A stretch of 64,000 nucleotides of DNA, taken from NCBI GenBank assembly GCA_031472005.1, contig PZJY01000001.1, positions 310,001 through 374,000 of the forward strand, given 5' to 3'. A program made the position numbers and the translations under genes. A model generated the notes under the pieces. The model was given only the letters and a program-made list of their open reading frames with translations, was not told the origin of the DNA and ran no database searches. This document shows, one piece after another, positions 1 to 11,917 of the stretch (its first letter is position 1; each line of letters starts with the position of its first letter). This DNA is from Tetracladium setigerum (Eukaryota > Ascomycota > Leotiomycetes > Helotiales).

Positions 1-2237
1 GCCCGAGCCGAAATCCATGCGAGTTTCAAGTCCAAAATCCATGTGTGGAAAGGGCTTGATATCTACAACGTTAGGTAAGTTGTTCCGTAGAAATAACAAC
101 TCGTTGCGTAGGGATATCAATCGGAATCGGGACAACATCATGATGGTCGGGCCGGGATACTCAAACGAGGCTCAAAAAATCCAGAAGAGTTCATCCACAT
201 CGGCCACTGACCCAAAGATGCAGTTCGCCCCGCAAATTAATCTAAGAGAATCATTGGTTTAATTAAGAGGAACAGCTGCATATAGAAACAAGCCCGCTGC
301 ACCCCGCATTTTTTGGCAATTGCCAAGAGAGGCTGGTGTTGTAGATTGATTGTTTATATAAGGGGTAGATAACTTGTCACTCTCGCGTTAACCATTCATC
401 CACTGAGACACAGACACGTTCGGTTGCAAATTCATCTGGCAAGCTCAATCGTCCCAAAAGAATCATCCTTTCAAGGTTTGTTGCACTTCAATAACCAATC
501 CTTACCATCATCAATAATATCAGCCTCAAATATATCATGATGGAGGTAAAACATGACTGAAATTCAACTTTCTGATTGTTACCCGTTGAACCACGACAGC
601 GATAGTGAGTATGAGAAAAAGAGCAATACCAGTACGTACCTATGTATATAAAGCGACCACGGCCTGCACTGATGAACCATATATCAAAGTTGTGAGGTGA
701 CGGTGCTGTACATCGTACCGTACAAGCGGACGGCGACGACGACCGCTCGTCGTCGTACAAGCGGAAGGTATGAACGACCATGCAGATAGTGTTATCACCC
801 GGCTTCGGCCGTGGCCTTTGTAGTAGACAAGAATACATGATTTACTGAGATTTATGCTCGCCTTGCCAAATTGAGAACGGGAATATAAGAAGGTGCAGGG
901 TATGATGGTAGGATGTCTCGCCACACCTTCGCGATTAGCACTCGCTCAAACCCTGCCATTATTGCATTAATTTGCTCTATATTGCTTTGACTGATAAGGA
1001 AGAAGAGAGTGGTGATGAGGGTAGGTTGAATGAGATATTCTTGCAAAAATTCTGAAGAGCAGAGTGTTCATATGACAGCTAAGCAGTAGATAACAACGAC
1101 AACAAGTTCAAGCTAACAACAGCAACGACTTCAAATACTCAAATTAAAAAATAAGTATTCTCCTCAAAGTTCCAGATATTCAAGCACGCCATGTGGTTTC
1201 AATAGCCCCGATTCCGCTCTCGTAATGAGCGCATAGCCGGCGATGACGTCCACGAATCGTCGATCCGGTTAGCTTCCAAACACCTTGCGTGTATAGCCGG
1301 CTAGTTGTAAGAGTGATTTTGTAAAACGTTCCTCTTCAGAGTTTTGTTTATGTTCTCCAATGACTAGAACGGTCCTCTCGGCAGGGCGACGTCGTTAGAA
1401 GAGAGAAAAATGTCAAGCTTGCGAGTGAGCGAAAGGCATGCGTACAGGGCAGATGGCAGTCCCATGGTAGGACAAGATGGCTAGATAGATGGCAAGAAAA
1501 TAGCAAATGAAATGGAGATTCTTGACCACGAGATCAAGACGGGGAGGGGAGGAGAGAAGTAAGGAGAGAAGAGGAGAGAGTCAACCACTAAACTGACGTT
1601 GCTCTCATCACACCAGATATTTTTCCAACCACCTGCTAGGCAGTGGGCACGCTGTCAATAGTTCTCTAATGTCTCCATGTGATGATTGCAAAAGTCGATC
1701 CAATCTCGAAGCTGTCTCCAGATAACATAGTTTCAAAATTGAGTAGAAGAGTTTATAATCTCTCAAAGACGAAGACAGAATTCGAAGACGAAGACTTCGG
1801 TCTATCTGAACTGTCCGAAACTTCTGGGGTGTAAGAGTGGAAAACAAAAGAGTTCGCTACAGAAGGTGAATAAGATGGATATCCCCTTTACGAGACAGAT
1901 TTTTCACTTCTTCGGCATCATTTTCTCCCCGCCCGCATCACAAATTAGGCAATGTGAGCGAAAGGTGCAATGTGGACATTTCTTGGCCAAAGATGACGGA
2001 TGTTCATTTTGAATAATCTAATACTGCAAAGCCCAAATCCGCCGCTGGCTTTTATTAAAATGAGGATTCGTTACAATCTGCCCCCTTGGAAAGAGTAAAG
2101 GGGGTGTTTCAATTTTGCCGCCAATTTTGATTGTCAAGTCCCAATCACCAGATCACCCGCTAGCGCCACTTTCCCATCTAATATCACAATCTGCAGAAAT
2201 CCATAGCATATACCCCGCCGGAGAAAAGGAAAATCAT
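1..2237. other. Gene-poor left end
   Basis: No protein family is recognisable on either strand. The open frames are short (under 120 codons) and lack motifs. The stretch just before 2238 is the likely 3' UTR of the XPB gene. Nothing here looks like a telomere, rRNA or tRNA. Confidence 0.5.
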
Positions 2238-4826
2238 CTAATCCTCATCAAGCACCAACTTCCTCTTCGCCTGATCCCTCTGCATCTTCTTGAAGAAGGG
2301 ATTGCTCTCGGCCTTCTTTTTCTTGGCCAACTCCTTATTCTTCGTCCTTCCTTGTTCCATATACGCCATATCCTGGCCTCCGGCAAGCTCACTCAACGTG
2401 CCTGCCGTGCGTCTCGCACCAGCCTTCTTCTTCGTTCGACCCGCATCGCCGCGGTGGAAGAGATCATCCAGTTTCTCATCGTAATCATTGATGCCTTCTT
2501 TCTCGTTCTTTTCCTTGTGGATGAGTACCGCTTGAAGCAGTTCGCGACGTTCGAGGGGAGTAGCGAATGCGAGACCAGGAAGGTTTTCTTGGCCGCTGAG
2601 GTGGGTGATGACCTTGAATGCGTAGCCTTGATCGACGAGGAAAGCTTGGCGTTTGGAGGAGAACTGCATTTCTTGCGTGTCTTTCGACACCAGGGAGTAG
2701 AAGAATGCGTTGAAGCCTTCGTCGTTACGACGTTTGGCTCGGAGGATGCGGCCGAGACGTTGGGCTTCTTGACGTCGAGAACCGTAGTGCGAGGAGATTT
2801 GGATGAGACAAGTGGCTTCGGGGAGATCGAGGGAGGTGTCACCAATTTTAGAAAGGAAGATTGTGTTGATATTTTCGTTATGTTGGAAATTTTCGAGAAT
2901 TCGCAGACGTTCGGCGTTGGCTGTGCCACCGTAGATGAATGCCTTGTTGAGTTTGTGGGCGTAGATCTGGAGAGCGTAGACGTTATCTGAAAAGACGATG
3001 ATTTTGTCGCCTCGTTTCTCATGGTAGTCGATGAGGAATTGACAGGCTTGGAATTTGCGAGGATTCATGACATAGAGGAGAGATTGACCTTTGGAATCTT
3101 GTCGCAGATATTCGGAGTAGAATTCGGTGGTCATTGCACACCAAACTTCAGCGCATTGCACTCTCGCAATATGGCCCTGCTCGGCCAACTCCATCCAATT
3201 TGCCTCATATAATTTAGGCCCGATCAAAAAGTTCAAATCTGTAATCTTGTCATCCTCACGAAGGAGGGTGGCCGTCAATCCCAATTTCGAATGCGTCTTG
3301 ATCAAGGATGTGACCTTTCTGAACATATCGGCGGGAGCGACGTGAACTTCGTCAAGGATCATGAGACCCCATTCGCGTTGTGTCAAGAAGTCCATCATCT
3401 TCTGAGAATGAACAGCCCGCTTGCCCTTTTGTGCCACCATGTTGTAAGTAGTAACGATGATACCGGTATTACCAGTAAACTTCTCTTTACTTTCTGCTGT
3501 GAAGATGGCGATATCATTGGGATTGATGTTTGACCACTTCAAGAACTCTTGCCGCCACTGCACCACAGACATGGAACTCGTGCACATGACGATGACACCT
3601 TTCTTGACCGTGCAAGCAGCCGTGATACCGACCAGAGTCTTTCCAGACCCACATGGCAAAACGATGATTCCACTCTTCGCTCTTCCGTTACCGAACATCT
3701 TACTCAGACTCTTCTCTTGATAATGTCTAATTTGAGCAGCTGGTTTCAAGTCAATGTTCAGATTGGCATTTGCATGATCATTGCGGAAGTCGTATTCTTC
3801 CAAAACCGGCAAACCGAGCTCCAAGCATCGTTTCTGTACTGTTTCCACGCCGTTGTCCAGAATTTCGAAGTCTTCGACTACGTCCACATCGTCCTCATCT
3901 TCATCCTCGTTCAAGGTGGTGAAGATGTCTTCTTGTGTCGTTTCCTCACCTTCCTTCGGCACAGGTGCAGCGCCAGCTTCTTGTACACCAGCGGCATTCT
4001 TCGTTCCAGGAATAACCAAACCACCCATTTTCGGTGCAGCGGTTCTTGTAGGGTCTTCAATATGTGGTGCAGCGCGTAGCGGTCCAATGACAGGATCATT
4101 CATCAAATCTCTCAACATCTTCGGATCCGAGCTCTCCACATAATGCTTCGTATTCTTCAAGACCAACTTAACCTTCCCATAACTATGCGTGCAGTTTTCG
4201 ATGAACTCTCGAATACTATCCGGGACGGGCATCTTCGACAAACGATCCAGCACGTTAATGATATCCTTCGGATCCAAACCCACCGAGATAGCAGCATACA
4301 GACTATGCGCAGTCAAAGCATACTCATGCAAGAACTGAGGTCTCGAAACCGGCTCTGCGATCGTCGTCAAGAAATCCTGCGCATGACTTGCGAGCGGCGA
4401 GAAACTCTCCAGGATAATCTTCGCCTTGTTCGGGTCAATCCATAGCGGCCTGTTATTATGATCAGGCTTCAGCGAGAGAAACGAAAAGTCATTTGCACCA
4501 TTCTTGAAGTGATGGCTCGCAGAGTCGATTCTTGATACGTTCTTTGTTGTGTACTGTTTTGCGGAAAGCTTATTCATCACATTGACGATCTCCTCCGAGG
4601 GCTTGACTATCTCATCCTCGTCGTCGTCCTCGCTGCCTTCGTACTCATCGCTGCTGCTGGCAATGCTCTTTGGGGTGGCGGGACCGGGTGTCGAGACCGC
4701 GGAGGCCCTGCCTGCTTTCGCCGCTCCTGCGACACCTAGGGAGAGAAGAACGGGTTAGCATGTTCAGTGAGTGTGTAGAGCAAATAGATGGCGCATACTT
4801 GATGCAGCCTTTCTCTTGGGTGGCAT
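2238..4826 (-). CDS. ssl2: TFIIH DNA helicase subunit XPB/Ssl2 (Rad25)
   Basis: This is the ATP-dependent 3'-5' translocase of TFIIH, which opens promoters for RNA polymerase II and opens damaged DNA in nucleotide excision repair in the nucleus. Two exons are inferred: 4826..4799 (MPPKRKAAS) and 4735..2238, split by a 63-nt intron with a TGCTAAC branch site. The predicted protein is 841 aa, close to yeast Ssl2. The Walker A motif (LPCGSGKT) is near residue 370. It is followed by the DEVH box (LILDEVH), the XPB-specific RED motif (LLREDD) and motif VI (QRLGRILRAKRR). The N-terminus is acidic and low-complexity, and the C-terminus is lysine-rich. It is divergent from the CHY gene, with 300 bp between start codons. 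The frame is intact over 2.5 kb. Confidence 0.96.
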
Positions 4827-5126
4827 CTTGACGGGTTGTGGTTGAGAAGATGCCGTCCGTGAGAATGTTGAAGGAGAGAGGAAGTGTCGTTGCCTGAGAT
4901 GTTCGAAGGCGATACCTTTGTACCTTGTCATCAGCCGCGCCAAGTAACAAGACCTTGGCACCAGTCCACTTTTAGTTCAGCCGCGTTTGATTTGTCGCGT
5001 GAATTCTAGTCCTGACTGACATTGAAATTGAGACCCCTCCACCCTCCTGCGCAGCTTTGAACGATATCATACAGTGAAATCACGACCAAATTCAGGACTT
5101 GGATTTTAGCCAGAAGCCAACACAAA
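4827..5126. promoter_or_regulatory. Shared divergent promoter, XPB / CHY zinc finger
   Basis: Exactly 300 bp separate the two inferred start codons, so both 5' UTRs and promoters must lie here or overlap. No specific factor site was recognised. Confidence 0.55.
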
Positions 5127-5700
5127 ATGTGGTCAGTACTCCCCACTTGCATTTCAACTCTCATCTGATAAAATCCTCCAGCAAGCACATCCTCAACGCC
5201 CAAGTGGCAATCCGTTCTCCCTGCTGTGCGTCTCTCTATTCCGCATTCAAGCTCATGTCCACGCCCTCGAGTTCTGACACCTTGACCAGGTCGCAAATGG
5301 TTCGACTGCGCCGAATGCCACGCAGAAACCGAGCAGCATCCACTAAAGCAACAAACTGAAATGGTAAAGCTACACCCACTAAACTAGATCCTGCAATCGA
5401 TCCCCTGACACCTCCCCCTCCTACCTCTATATACTAACGCACGAACCCGACCAGACATTCGCCTGCAAAAAATGCCGCAAGGTCTTCCGCAAAGACGCCG
5501 AACAATTCGAGAGCGCAGACGAGTACTGTCCCAACTGCGATAATCACTTCGTGCTAGAAGCGATCACGCCGAAGCCGGTGTTGAAGTTTGAGGGCGAGGA
5601 TGCGAGGATTGATAGCCGGTTCCTGAGGGATGATAGGATTAGGAGTGAGGAGGAGAGGACGATTTTCGATGTGAAGGAGGCGCCTAATAAACTTGGTTGA
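5127..5700 (+). CDS. CHY-type zinc finger protein, 122 aa
   Basis: Four exons are inferred: 5127..5131 (ATGTG), 5182..5225, 5290..5363 and 5455..5700. The spliced start MCKHILNAQV and the spacing of Cys/His residues (C2, H4, C16, C17, C23, C26, H27, H33, C45, C48, C66, C69, H72) fit the CHY zinc finger family of small fungal proteins. A charged C-terminal tail ends in FDVKEAPNKLG. Yeast Hot13, a mitochondrial intermembrane-space helper, belongs to the same zinc-finger class but is clearly different in sequence, so the role here is open. The first coding exon is only 5 nt. The last intron has an ACTAAC branch site. Predictors starting at an internal ATG would miss the N-terminal Cys/His residues. 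Confidence 0.85.
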
Positions 5701-6002
5701 GTAGTCTCGAGGAAAAGGACGGGTGTGCGGACAAGAAAAGTCGAATGGAAAGAGAGATAGTGGAGAGGGGGGATGTTTGCAAATCTTTAGCGGCATGGGG
5801 TGTTTGTCTTTTGGGGAATCAAGCATAAATTACGATTTTAAAGAGTAGAAGAAATGGAATGCACTAGCAAGCGTTGTCCTGTTTAATAATAAACGGTGAA
5901 ATGACCTGGAAACATGTTCCTCTGTGGACTCCGATACTCCAGGCAATTCATTGCTCTTTGCTGTTGTACAAGGCTCTATGATTTTGTCATCTTATCCATC
6001 GC
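5701..6002. other. Convergent 3' region
   Basis: About 300 bp between the stop codons of the CHY gene and the proteasome gene. It contains only likely 3' UTRs (an AATAAT/AATAAA-like stretch near 5886), and no gene was seen. Confidence 0.5.
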
Positions 6003-7013
6003 TTATGCAGCGCTATCTGGACCTCTAGTCAAAATCGCCGCGCTTCCGGTGCCTGGTGTCCGTCCGGTCTTCTTCTTAGCCGCCTCCTCGACCTTCTCCT
6101 GCTCAATGTTCTTCACATATGCCTCGATATCCTCTACCGGCAACATCTCAAGTGCCTTTCCTGGTGCCATGATCGCAATCTCGATGTTCTTTGCGCCAGT
6201 CTGCACAACTTCCAGTAGTGACTTGATGGTCAATTTGATTGTTGCTTCTCGGTCCATGTCATCCTTGTGGTTTCGCTCGAGGAATTCACGAACGGTCTTG
6301 CTCGATCTACCGATTGCGTTTGCCTTCCTATAAATTTGTTAACAATTGCTTCTAATAAATAAATCCGAAGTTCCCACATACCATGCAGAGTAGATGCCCG
6401 AGGGCTCGGTCTGGTACAATCTTGGAGTCTTGTCGTTCTTGTCAAAGCCAACAATCAATGTACTGATTCCAAACGGTCGCACTCCACCACTCTGTGTATA
6501 TCTCTGTTGCACACCAGCGATATATTTGGTAATGTACTCAATGGTGACCGGGTCTTCCACCGTCAGACGATGGGATTGTGCTTCTAATCGGGCTTTGTCG
6601 ACCAAGATTCTGGCATCGGCGTTCAGTCCAGCGAAGGCGAGACAGACGTGTGTGTCGACCAGACCAATCTTCGAGGGGGTAATACGGGTATCTTGGAGTT
6701 TCATCGCCGAGCGCTTCTCACATCCCAATACTACGATATCGCCTCCCTTTACTCCGACTGCACATGTTCCTGTTGTCTCTTAGCGATTGTCCATTCTCTT
6801 TAGCAACGACAGCTCCCGCATACCTCGTTTGACAGCCTCGAGAGCATATTCGACCTGGAAGACGTGTCCATCGGGACTGGATATCTAATTAGCATGGGTA
6901 GCTTCCTCGAATGTGTTCACGTACCTGAAGACTGCAGCATGTTAGTAAGTCAACAATGTCGTAGAGAGGAGCTTTGACTTACCTGAGAGAGCTCTATCGT
7001 ATCCGGAAGCCAT
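6003..7013 (-). CDS. pre6: 20S proteasome subunit alpha type 7 (alpha-4, Pre6)
   Basis: This is a structural alpha-ring subunit of the 20S proteasome core. Five exons are inferred: 7013..6983, 6931..6925, 6876..6824, 6769..6382 and 6327..6003, giving 267 aa. The spliced N-terminus MASGYDRALSVFSPDGHVFQ carries the alpha-subunit signature. The blocks SHRLTVEDPVT and RRYTQSGG-like RPFGISTLIVGFD identify the alpha-4 branch. The tail is charged (KVEEAAKKKTGR) as in PSMA7. Exon 2 is only 7 nt and is needed to complete the conserved VFS residues. All introns are 48-54 nt. It is divergent from the dehydrogenase gene. Confidence 0.95.
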
Positions 7014-7320
7014 GTTGTCTGATTTTTGTGGGAAATGCGAATCTAATTACAGCTTCACAAGGAGTTTAAAGGGTCGTTGGGAGGCAGGAGGAATGCTTGA
7101 TGTGATGGAGTTGAGCTTGAGAAGGCAGGCTGCACCGCGTTACGAAACGAGAGCTCCAGGCTTGCCAAGCAATCACAACCTTACATCCAAGGCCTGAACT
7201 TTGACAAGGCTGAAACTCAACCTTGGAAGTTCCGATGACGGGGGAGGAATATATTTTGCGACCGCAGTATGTGGAGCTATTGAAACTAATTTGGGCTCAA
7301 ATCTCACAACTTCGACAATA
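7014..7320. promoter_or_regulatory. Divergent promoter, proteasome alpha-4 / dehydrogenase
   Basis: 307 bp between start codons. I looked for the yeast proteasome control element (GGTGGCAAA) and did not see it here, as expected outside Saccharomycotina. Confidence 0.45.
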
Positions 7321-9029
7321 ATGGCCAGTAGATCAAGAGTCGGTCTCGCTCTGCGAAGAGCTCGAATTTCTCCCTCCACTACTGGCAGAACAATTCGCCC
7401 ACTTTCCCAACTCCGATACCAAAGTACGGCAACAACTGAAGGAGCAGAAGGCAAGGCAAAAGGCTCAACCGGTCCCTCGAAAATCATAAAGCACACCTCT
7501 GAATCGTACCCAGAGATCAAGCGAGATTCCAGGTTCTCAGAAGTCACACCAGAACATGTCCAATTCTTCAAGGAGCTGCTGGGCGCGGAATCTGCAGTCA
7601 TTGATGGAGTAACGAAAGATGCGTCCGACGATATCGCGCCGTTCAATGGGGATTGGATGCGCAAGTACCGGGGCCATACAAAGGTTGTGTTGAAGCCTGG
7701 GAGTACGGAGGAGGTTAGCAAGGTGTTGAAATATTGTAATGACAATCTGCTGGCTGTCGTTCCACAGGGAGGAAATTCTGGCTTGGTGGGAGGAAGTGTG
7801 CCCGTTTTTGACGAGATTGTGATCAATATGAGTCGCATGAACCAGATACGGTCCTTTGACGATGTATCTGGAACACTAGTCGTTGATGCAGGAGCTATCC
7901 TGGAGGTTGCAGACAATTTTCTGGCTGAGAAGGGATACATCTTCCCACTGGATTTGGCCGCCAAAGGATCTTGCCACATTGGAGGCAATGTTGCGACAAA
8001 CGCTGGAGGCTTACGATTACTGAGATATGGAAGTCTTCACGGCAGCGTTCTCGGTATCGAAGCAGTTCTCCCAGATGGTACAATTGTGGATGATCTCTCC
8101 AAGCTCCGCAAGAACAACACAGGTTATGATCTTAAGCAACTTTTCATTGGTGCCGAAGGAACCATTGGGATAATCACGGGTGTCTCAATCTTCTGTCCTC
8201 AACGGTCCAAGGCTGTCAATGTTGCCTTCTTTGGTCTTGAGTCTTACGAGAAGGTACAGAAGGCCTTCCAAGAAGCAAAAGGTCAACTATCAGAGATTCT
8301 CTCCGCCTTCGAACTCATGGACAACGGCAGCCAAGGCCTCGTTCGCAGAACAACCAACAATAAGGAGCCTCTTGAATCAGAGCACCCTTTCTACTGCTTA
8401 ATAGAGACCAGTGGCTCCAATGCTGAACACGACAATGAGAAGCTGGAAGCCTTCCTGGAGCATGTGATGGAGAAAGAGATAGTTTCTGATGGTGTCGTTG
8501 CCCAAGACGAAACCCAACTCAAAGCTCTCTGGGCTTGGCGTGAACTCATCTCAGAAGCATCAGGCCACTTCGGCGGCGTCTACAAATATGATGTCTCAAT
8601 TCCCCTTGCTGAACTCTACGATCTCGTTACCGATGCAAAGAAGAAGATTACTGATGCTGGTCTTTTGGGTGATACCGATGAGTTCCCAGTTGTGGATGTG
8701 GTGGGATACGGACACATGGGAGATTCGAACTTGCATCTCAATGTGGCAGTGAGGAGGTATGACAAAGCCGTTGAGAAGGTATTGGAGCCATGGGTTTATG
8801 AGTGGATTCAGAAGAGGCAGGGCAGTATCAGTGCGGAACATGGACTGGGTTTGGCGAAGAAGAATTATATTGGGTATAGTAGGAGCGAGACAATGATTGG
8901 GCTGATGAAGCAGATTAAGAACCTGTATGATCCTGTAAGTTCTGTCCTCCATCCATGCTCAATTGGTGTCGTAAATACTGACTCTTGCTGTTTTAGAATG
9001 GGATTATGAACCCGTACAAGTATATATAG
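7321..9029 (+). CDS. dld2: Mitochondrial FAD-linked D-2-hydroxyglutarate / D-lactate dehydrogenase
   Basis: An FAD-binding (PCMH-type) oxidoreductase that oxidises D-2-hydroxyacids. The yeast relatives Dld2 and Dld3 act on D-2-hydroxyglutarate and D-lactate. The exons are 7321..8934 and 8997..9029, and the predicted protein is 548 aa. The start at 7321 gives an Arg-rich presequence (MASRSRVGLALRRARIS) fitting mitochondrial import. Seen motifs are the FAD-binding core VVPQGGNSGLVGGSVP, GGNVATNAGGLRLLRYGS and GAEGTIGIITGVSIFCP, then the C-terminal VVGYGHMGDSNLHLNV and SAEHGLGLAKKNYI. The last exon supplies NGIMNPYKYI; without splicing the reading frame runs into an unrelated tail. I cannot separate D-2-HG from D-lactate preference by eye. 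Confidence 0.92.
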
Positions 9030-10015
9030 ATTACCGCTTGAAAGTCTCTACCTGTACAAATTGGATCATGTACCATATCATTCGTTCCCAAGCCGCGGCA
9101 TCTAATGGTGACTGATCTATTGGGATTGTAATCGATATAATTGTGATTTATGAAGTGAAGCAAGAGATTGTTTCTGGTTACATCAACATATTCACCTGCG
9201 ATTGAAGAGTTGTCGGAAGGATACTCAAAATAGGACCATTTCCAACTTGGTTGTCGTTCTTCTACAGTGGCGAGCGAAATTCACGAATTCCAACTCACAG
9301 GGTTGAATTGAATGACTGAAAGAAAAAATTGATTAGGTGGCAAACAAAGAGATGTGCTCAAAAGCGACAATTGGCATCCCACACACAAACATCAGATTTG
9401 AGCCAAACTTATGATTCTACCTCGGTAGGGGATATGAACATGTACATATGGAAACAGATACCTATTTCAGTAAATAAGAAACAAAAAGACGGCAACGACC
9501 AACCTAGCCAGCCATTTTAACGACCAAAACCCTGAAAGGAAATCTATGACTAAAAAGGTTGGCGTCGTGTCATTTACCCCGGAAATGGGTGATCCCGCGA
9601 GTCGGGAAGGTTGAGTTTTACTAGCATTAAATTAGCTAACGTCAGGATTTTCCAGCTGACCTGACTGCAGCTAATTTTCTTAGTGCTGTCTCGCCATCAT
9701 CCATTACTCTTCATTAATCCATTCCAATTCCCTTCTACACCGAAACTCTCTTTCCTTTCTGTCACCAGGCATTGACTGGTAATTGAATTGGGTCATTTGT
9801 TTGTATTTACACCCCTAAAAGATCTATAGACGGTCGGGTCTCCCCAACAAATATTTGCTTAGAACAGCATTTCCCCATACCTCAGAGTCATCAGCAAATT
9901 CAATCAATCCCCCTTCATTTTGCGGGGGCGATCGACAACCAACCATCTGTTGCATTGTGTGCAATACTTTACACTCAATTTTGAGCCTCATAACTTTGTA
10001 TCACCATCCATCGTC
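9030..10015. other. Intergenic, dehydrogenase 3' UTR and PQ-loop gene promoter
   Basis: About 990 bp with no family-level coding match. Pyrimidine-rich tracts (9700-9760) lie upstream of the PQ-loop gene, as is common near fungal transcription starts. Confidence 0.45.
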
Positions 10016-11268
10016 ATGATGGTCCCTCCATCGTCAAATCTCAACTTGGACATCACCGCCATCTCCGGCATTTGCGGGCAAGTGAAAATTTCTTCAACTT
10101 TTCATTATTCCTTGCGTCGTCCATACTGACGTCACTTCAGATCAATTTCAATTGCATGTTGGGTTGTGGTGTTCTCCCCTCAGATTGTTGAGAATTTCAG
10201 GAGGAGTTCGGCCGATGGATTGTCTCTGCAGTTCATCATCGTGTGGTTGGCTGGAGATGTCTTCAATATCCTCGGTGCCGTCCTGCAGGGCGTCTTGCCA
10301 ACAATGGTACAACTTCTCCCTCGCCCAAACACACCACAACCAAACCCGCGATTCAAAATACCTCGTTAACACAATGCCAACAGATCATTCTCGCAATCTA
10401 CTACACAATAGCAGATATCGTCTTACTCGCCCAATGTTTCTATTACCGTGGCTTCACATGGAAAGACGAGGTCAAATCACCTGCACCAAGCAACATTGCC
10501 GTCGGCGAACCATCCGAACGAACAGGACTCCTCCCACCCGGCGCAACAGGACTCGAACAACGTCGCCGTTCAAGCACCTGGTCCGAAGCAAGTCACCTCT
10601 CCCCAGTCGTCCCATTGCACGACGCGCCAAAAACAACCACCCCAGCAGCCGCCCAAAAACCATACACACGCCTACAAACCACCATCTTCAACAGTTTCGC
10701 CATCCTCATGGTTTGCGCAGCAGGTGTTCTAGGCTGGTACCTCAGCAATCGCTCTCAAGGCGGCTCTCGTCCTCGCCACAGTCACCATCACAAGGTCATC
10801 CATCCATCCAAGAGTGATGAAGACGATGAAATCTCTCTAGACCTCTGGGGTCAAATCTTCGGCTACTTCTGCGCTGTTCTCTACCTCGGCTCCCGTGTCC
10901 CTCAAATCCTGCTCAACTATCGCCGAAAATCCACCGAAGGCGTGTCAATGCTCTTCTTCCTCTTCGCATGCATCGGAAACCTAACCTACGTTCTCTCCAT
11001 CTTCGCGTATGATCCTCATTGTCATGGGAAACACGGTCGTTGTGAACCTGGTGAGGCAGGCCAGATCTATGCGAGGTATATCCTCATGAATGCATCGTGG
11101 ATAGCGGGGAGTTTGGGAACGTTGTTCTTGGATCTAGGTATTTTTGCACAGTTTTTCTTGTATAGGGAGAAAGAGGAGTGGGAGGTTGTGCTTGAGGAGA
11201 GTGAGAGGAGACAGAGTGAGCGTGATCAGAGACCTTTGCTTGAGAGGGAAGATTCGGAGTATGTTTAA
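10016..11268 (+). CDS. PQ-loop repeat membrane protein (vacuolar basic amino acid transporter type)
   Basis: Exons 10016..10077, 10141..10306 and 10384..11268 give 370 aa. The first PQ-loop repeat includes CWVVVFSPQIVENFRRSS and the second GSRVPQILLNYRRKSTEGVS. About seven hydrophobic segments are split by a long, Arg/Ser-rich hydrophilic loop (about residues 100-165) containing ERTGLLPP. This matches the Ypq1/Rtc2/PQLC2 family of vacuolar or lysosomal cationic amino acid exporters. Intron 1 has a GC donor (GG^GCAAGT); splicing there restores the family block CGSISIACW. An in-frame upstream ATG at 9920 is possible, but it would add 32 residues without family character. The acidic C-tail contains RPLLERE, dileucine-like and common in vacuolar proteins. 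Confidence 0.88.
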
Positions 11269-11917
11269 TCACCATTGGTCTATTCTAATGAGGAAGAAAA
11301 GAGGTGCTGTTTGTTTTCGACTTCTTGGGCAGCTCAATGTTGGTTGTTTATATTTGATTTCTTGTTCTGAGTCATACGGATGTACATTCATTTCATTTTT
11401 GGGAACCGAGTTTTGATGGAGTTTGGTTCCTATGGCAGGTTTAAAAAGGGAAAAAGGAAAAAGGCGGATATGTTTTATATTTTTGTAAAGAGGTAGAATA
11501 TCACCCTCGCAAGAGATTTTCGTCCAGCAATAGTAACATTATTCAATTAAACAACGTTAAGATCTCTCCCCTCTATGCTTTAATAAACAGAATTGATCCT
11601 TCAAATTTGCACGGTGTGCAAGCATGTCGGCCGACCTTAGTAGGCGCGCGCAAGAGATTCTTCTATTTCAATATGTATTTGAATGCGCATGTATGAGTGC
11701 TCATACATGCTTAGTAATGCGTTTGACTTTTGGGCAAAATGAATTTTGTCACGTGCAATCAAGTTTGCACGTGAGCCTCAATAGCCTTGTTCGTTTCAGC
11801 TGGCAGTTCTATTCCCACTTACTAGCACGCCACGTCTATCTTCATATTTCTTGACCCTTTGGTTCAAACCCTCTGGTTCATTTTTCGGCGTCTTCAAAAC
11901 CCCAATAAGCTTGAATC
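11269..11917. other. Intergenic boundary of conserved block and accessory island
   Basis: About 650 bp without a recognisable gene. It marks the change from housekeeping genes to HET/NLR and mobile-element content. Confidence 0.45.

Noticed and set aside
2115..2990. 291-codon plus-strand open frame
   Set aside because: It is antisense to the conserved XPB coding region; its sequence has no family character.
7173..7988. 271-codon minus-strand open frame
   Set aside because: Antisense shadow of the FAD dehydrogenase.
9920..10015. Upstream in-frame ATG for the PQ-loop gene
   Set aside because: The extra residues lack the features of the family, which starts just before the first helix.
11858..11880. 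GGTTCAAACC string resembling a tRNA B box
   Set aside because: No A box, anticodon arm or acceptor pairing could be placed around it.
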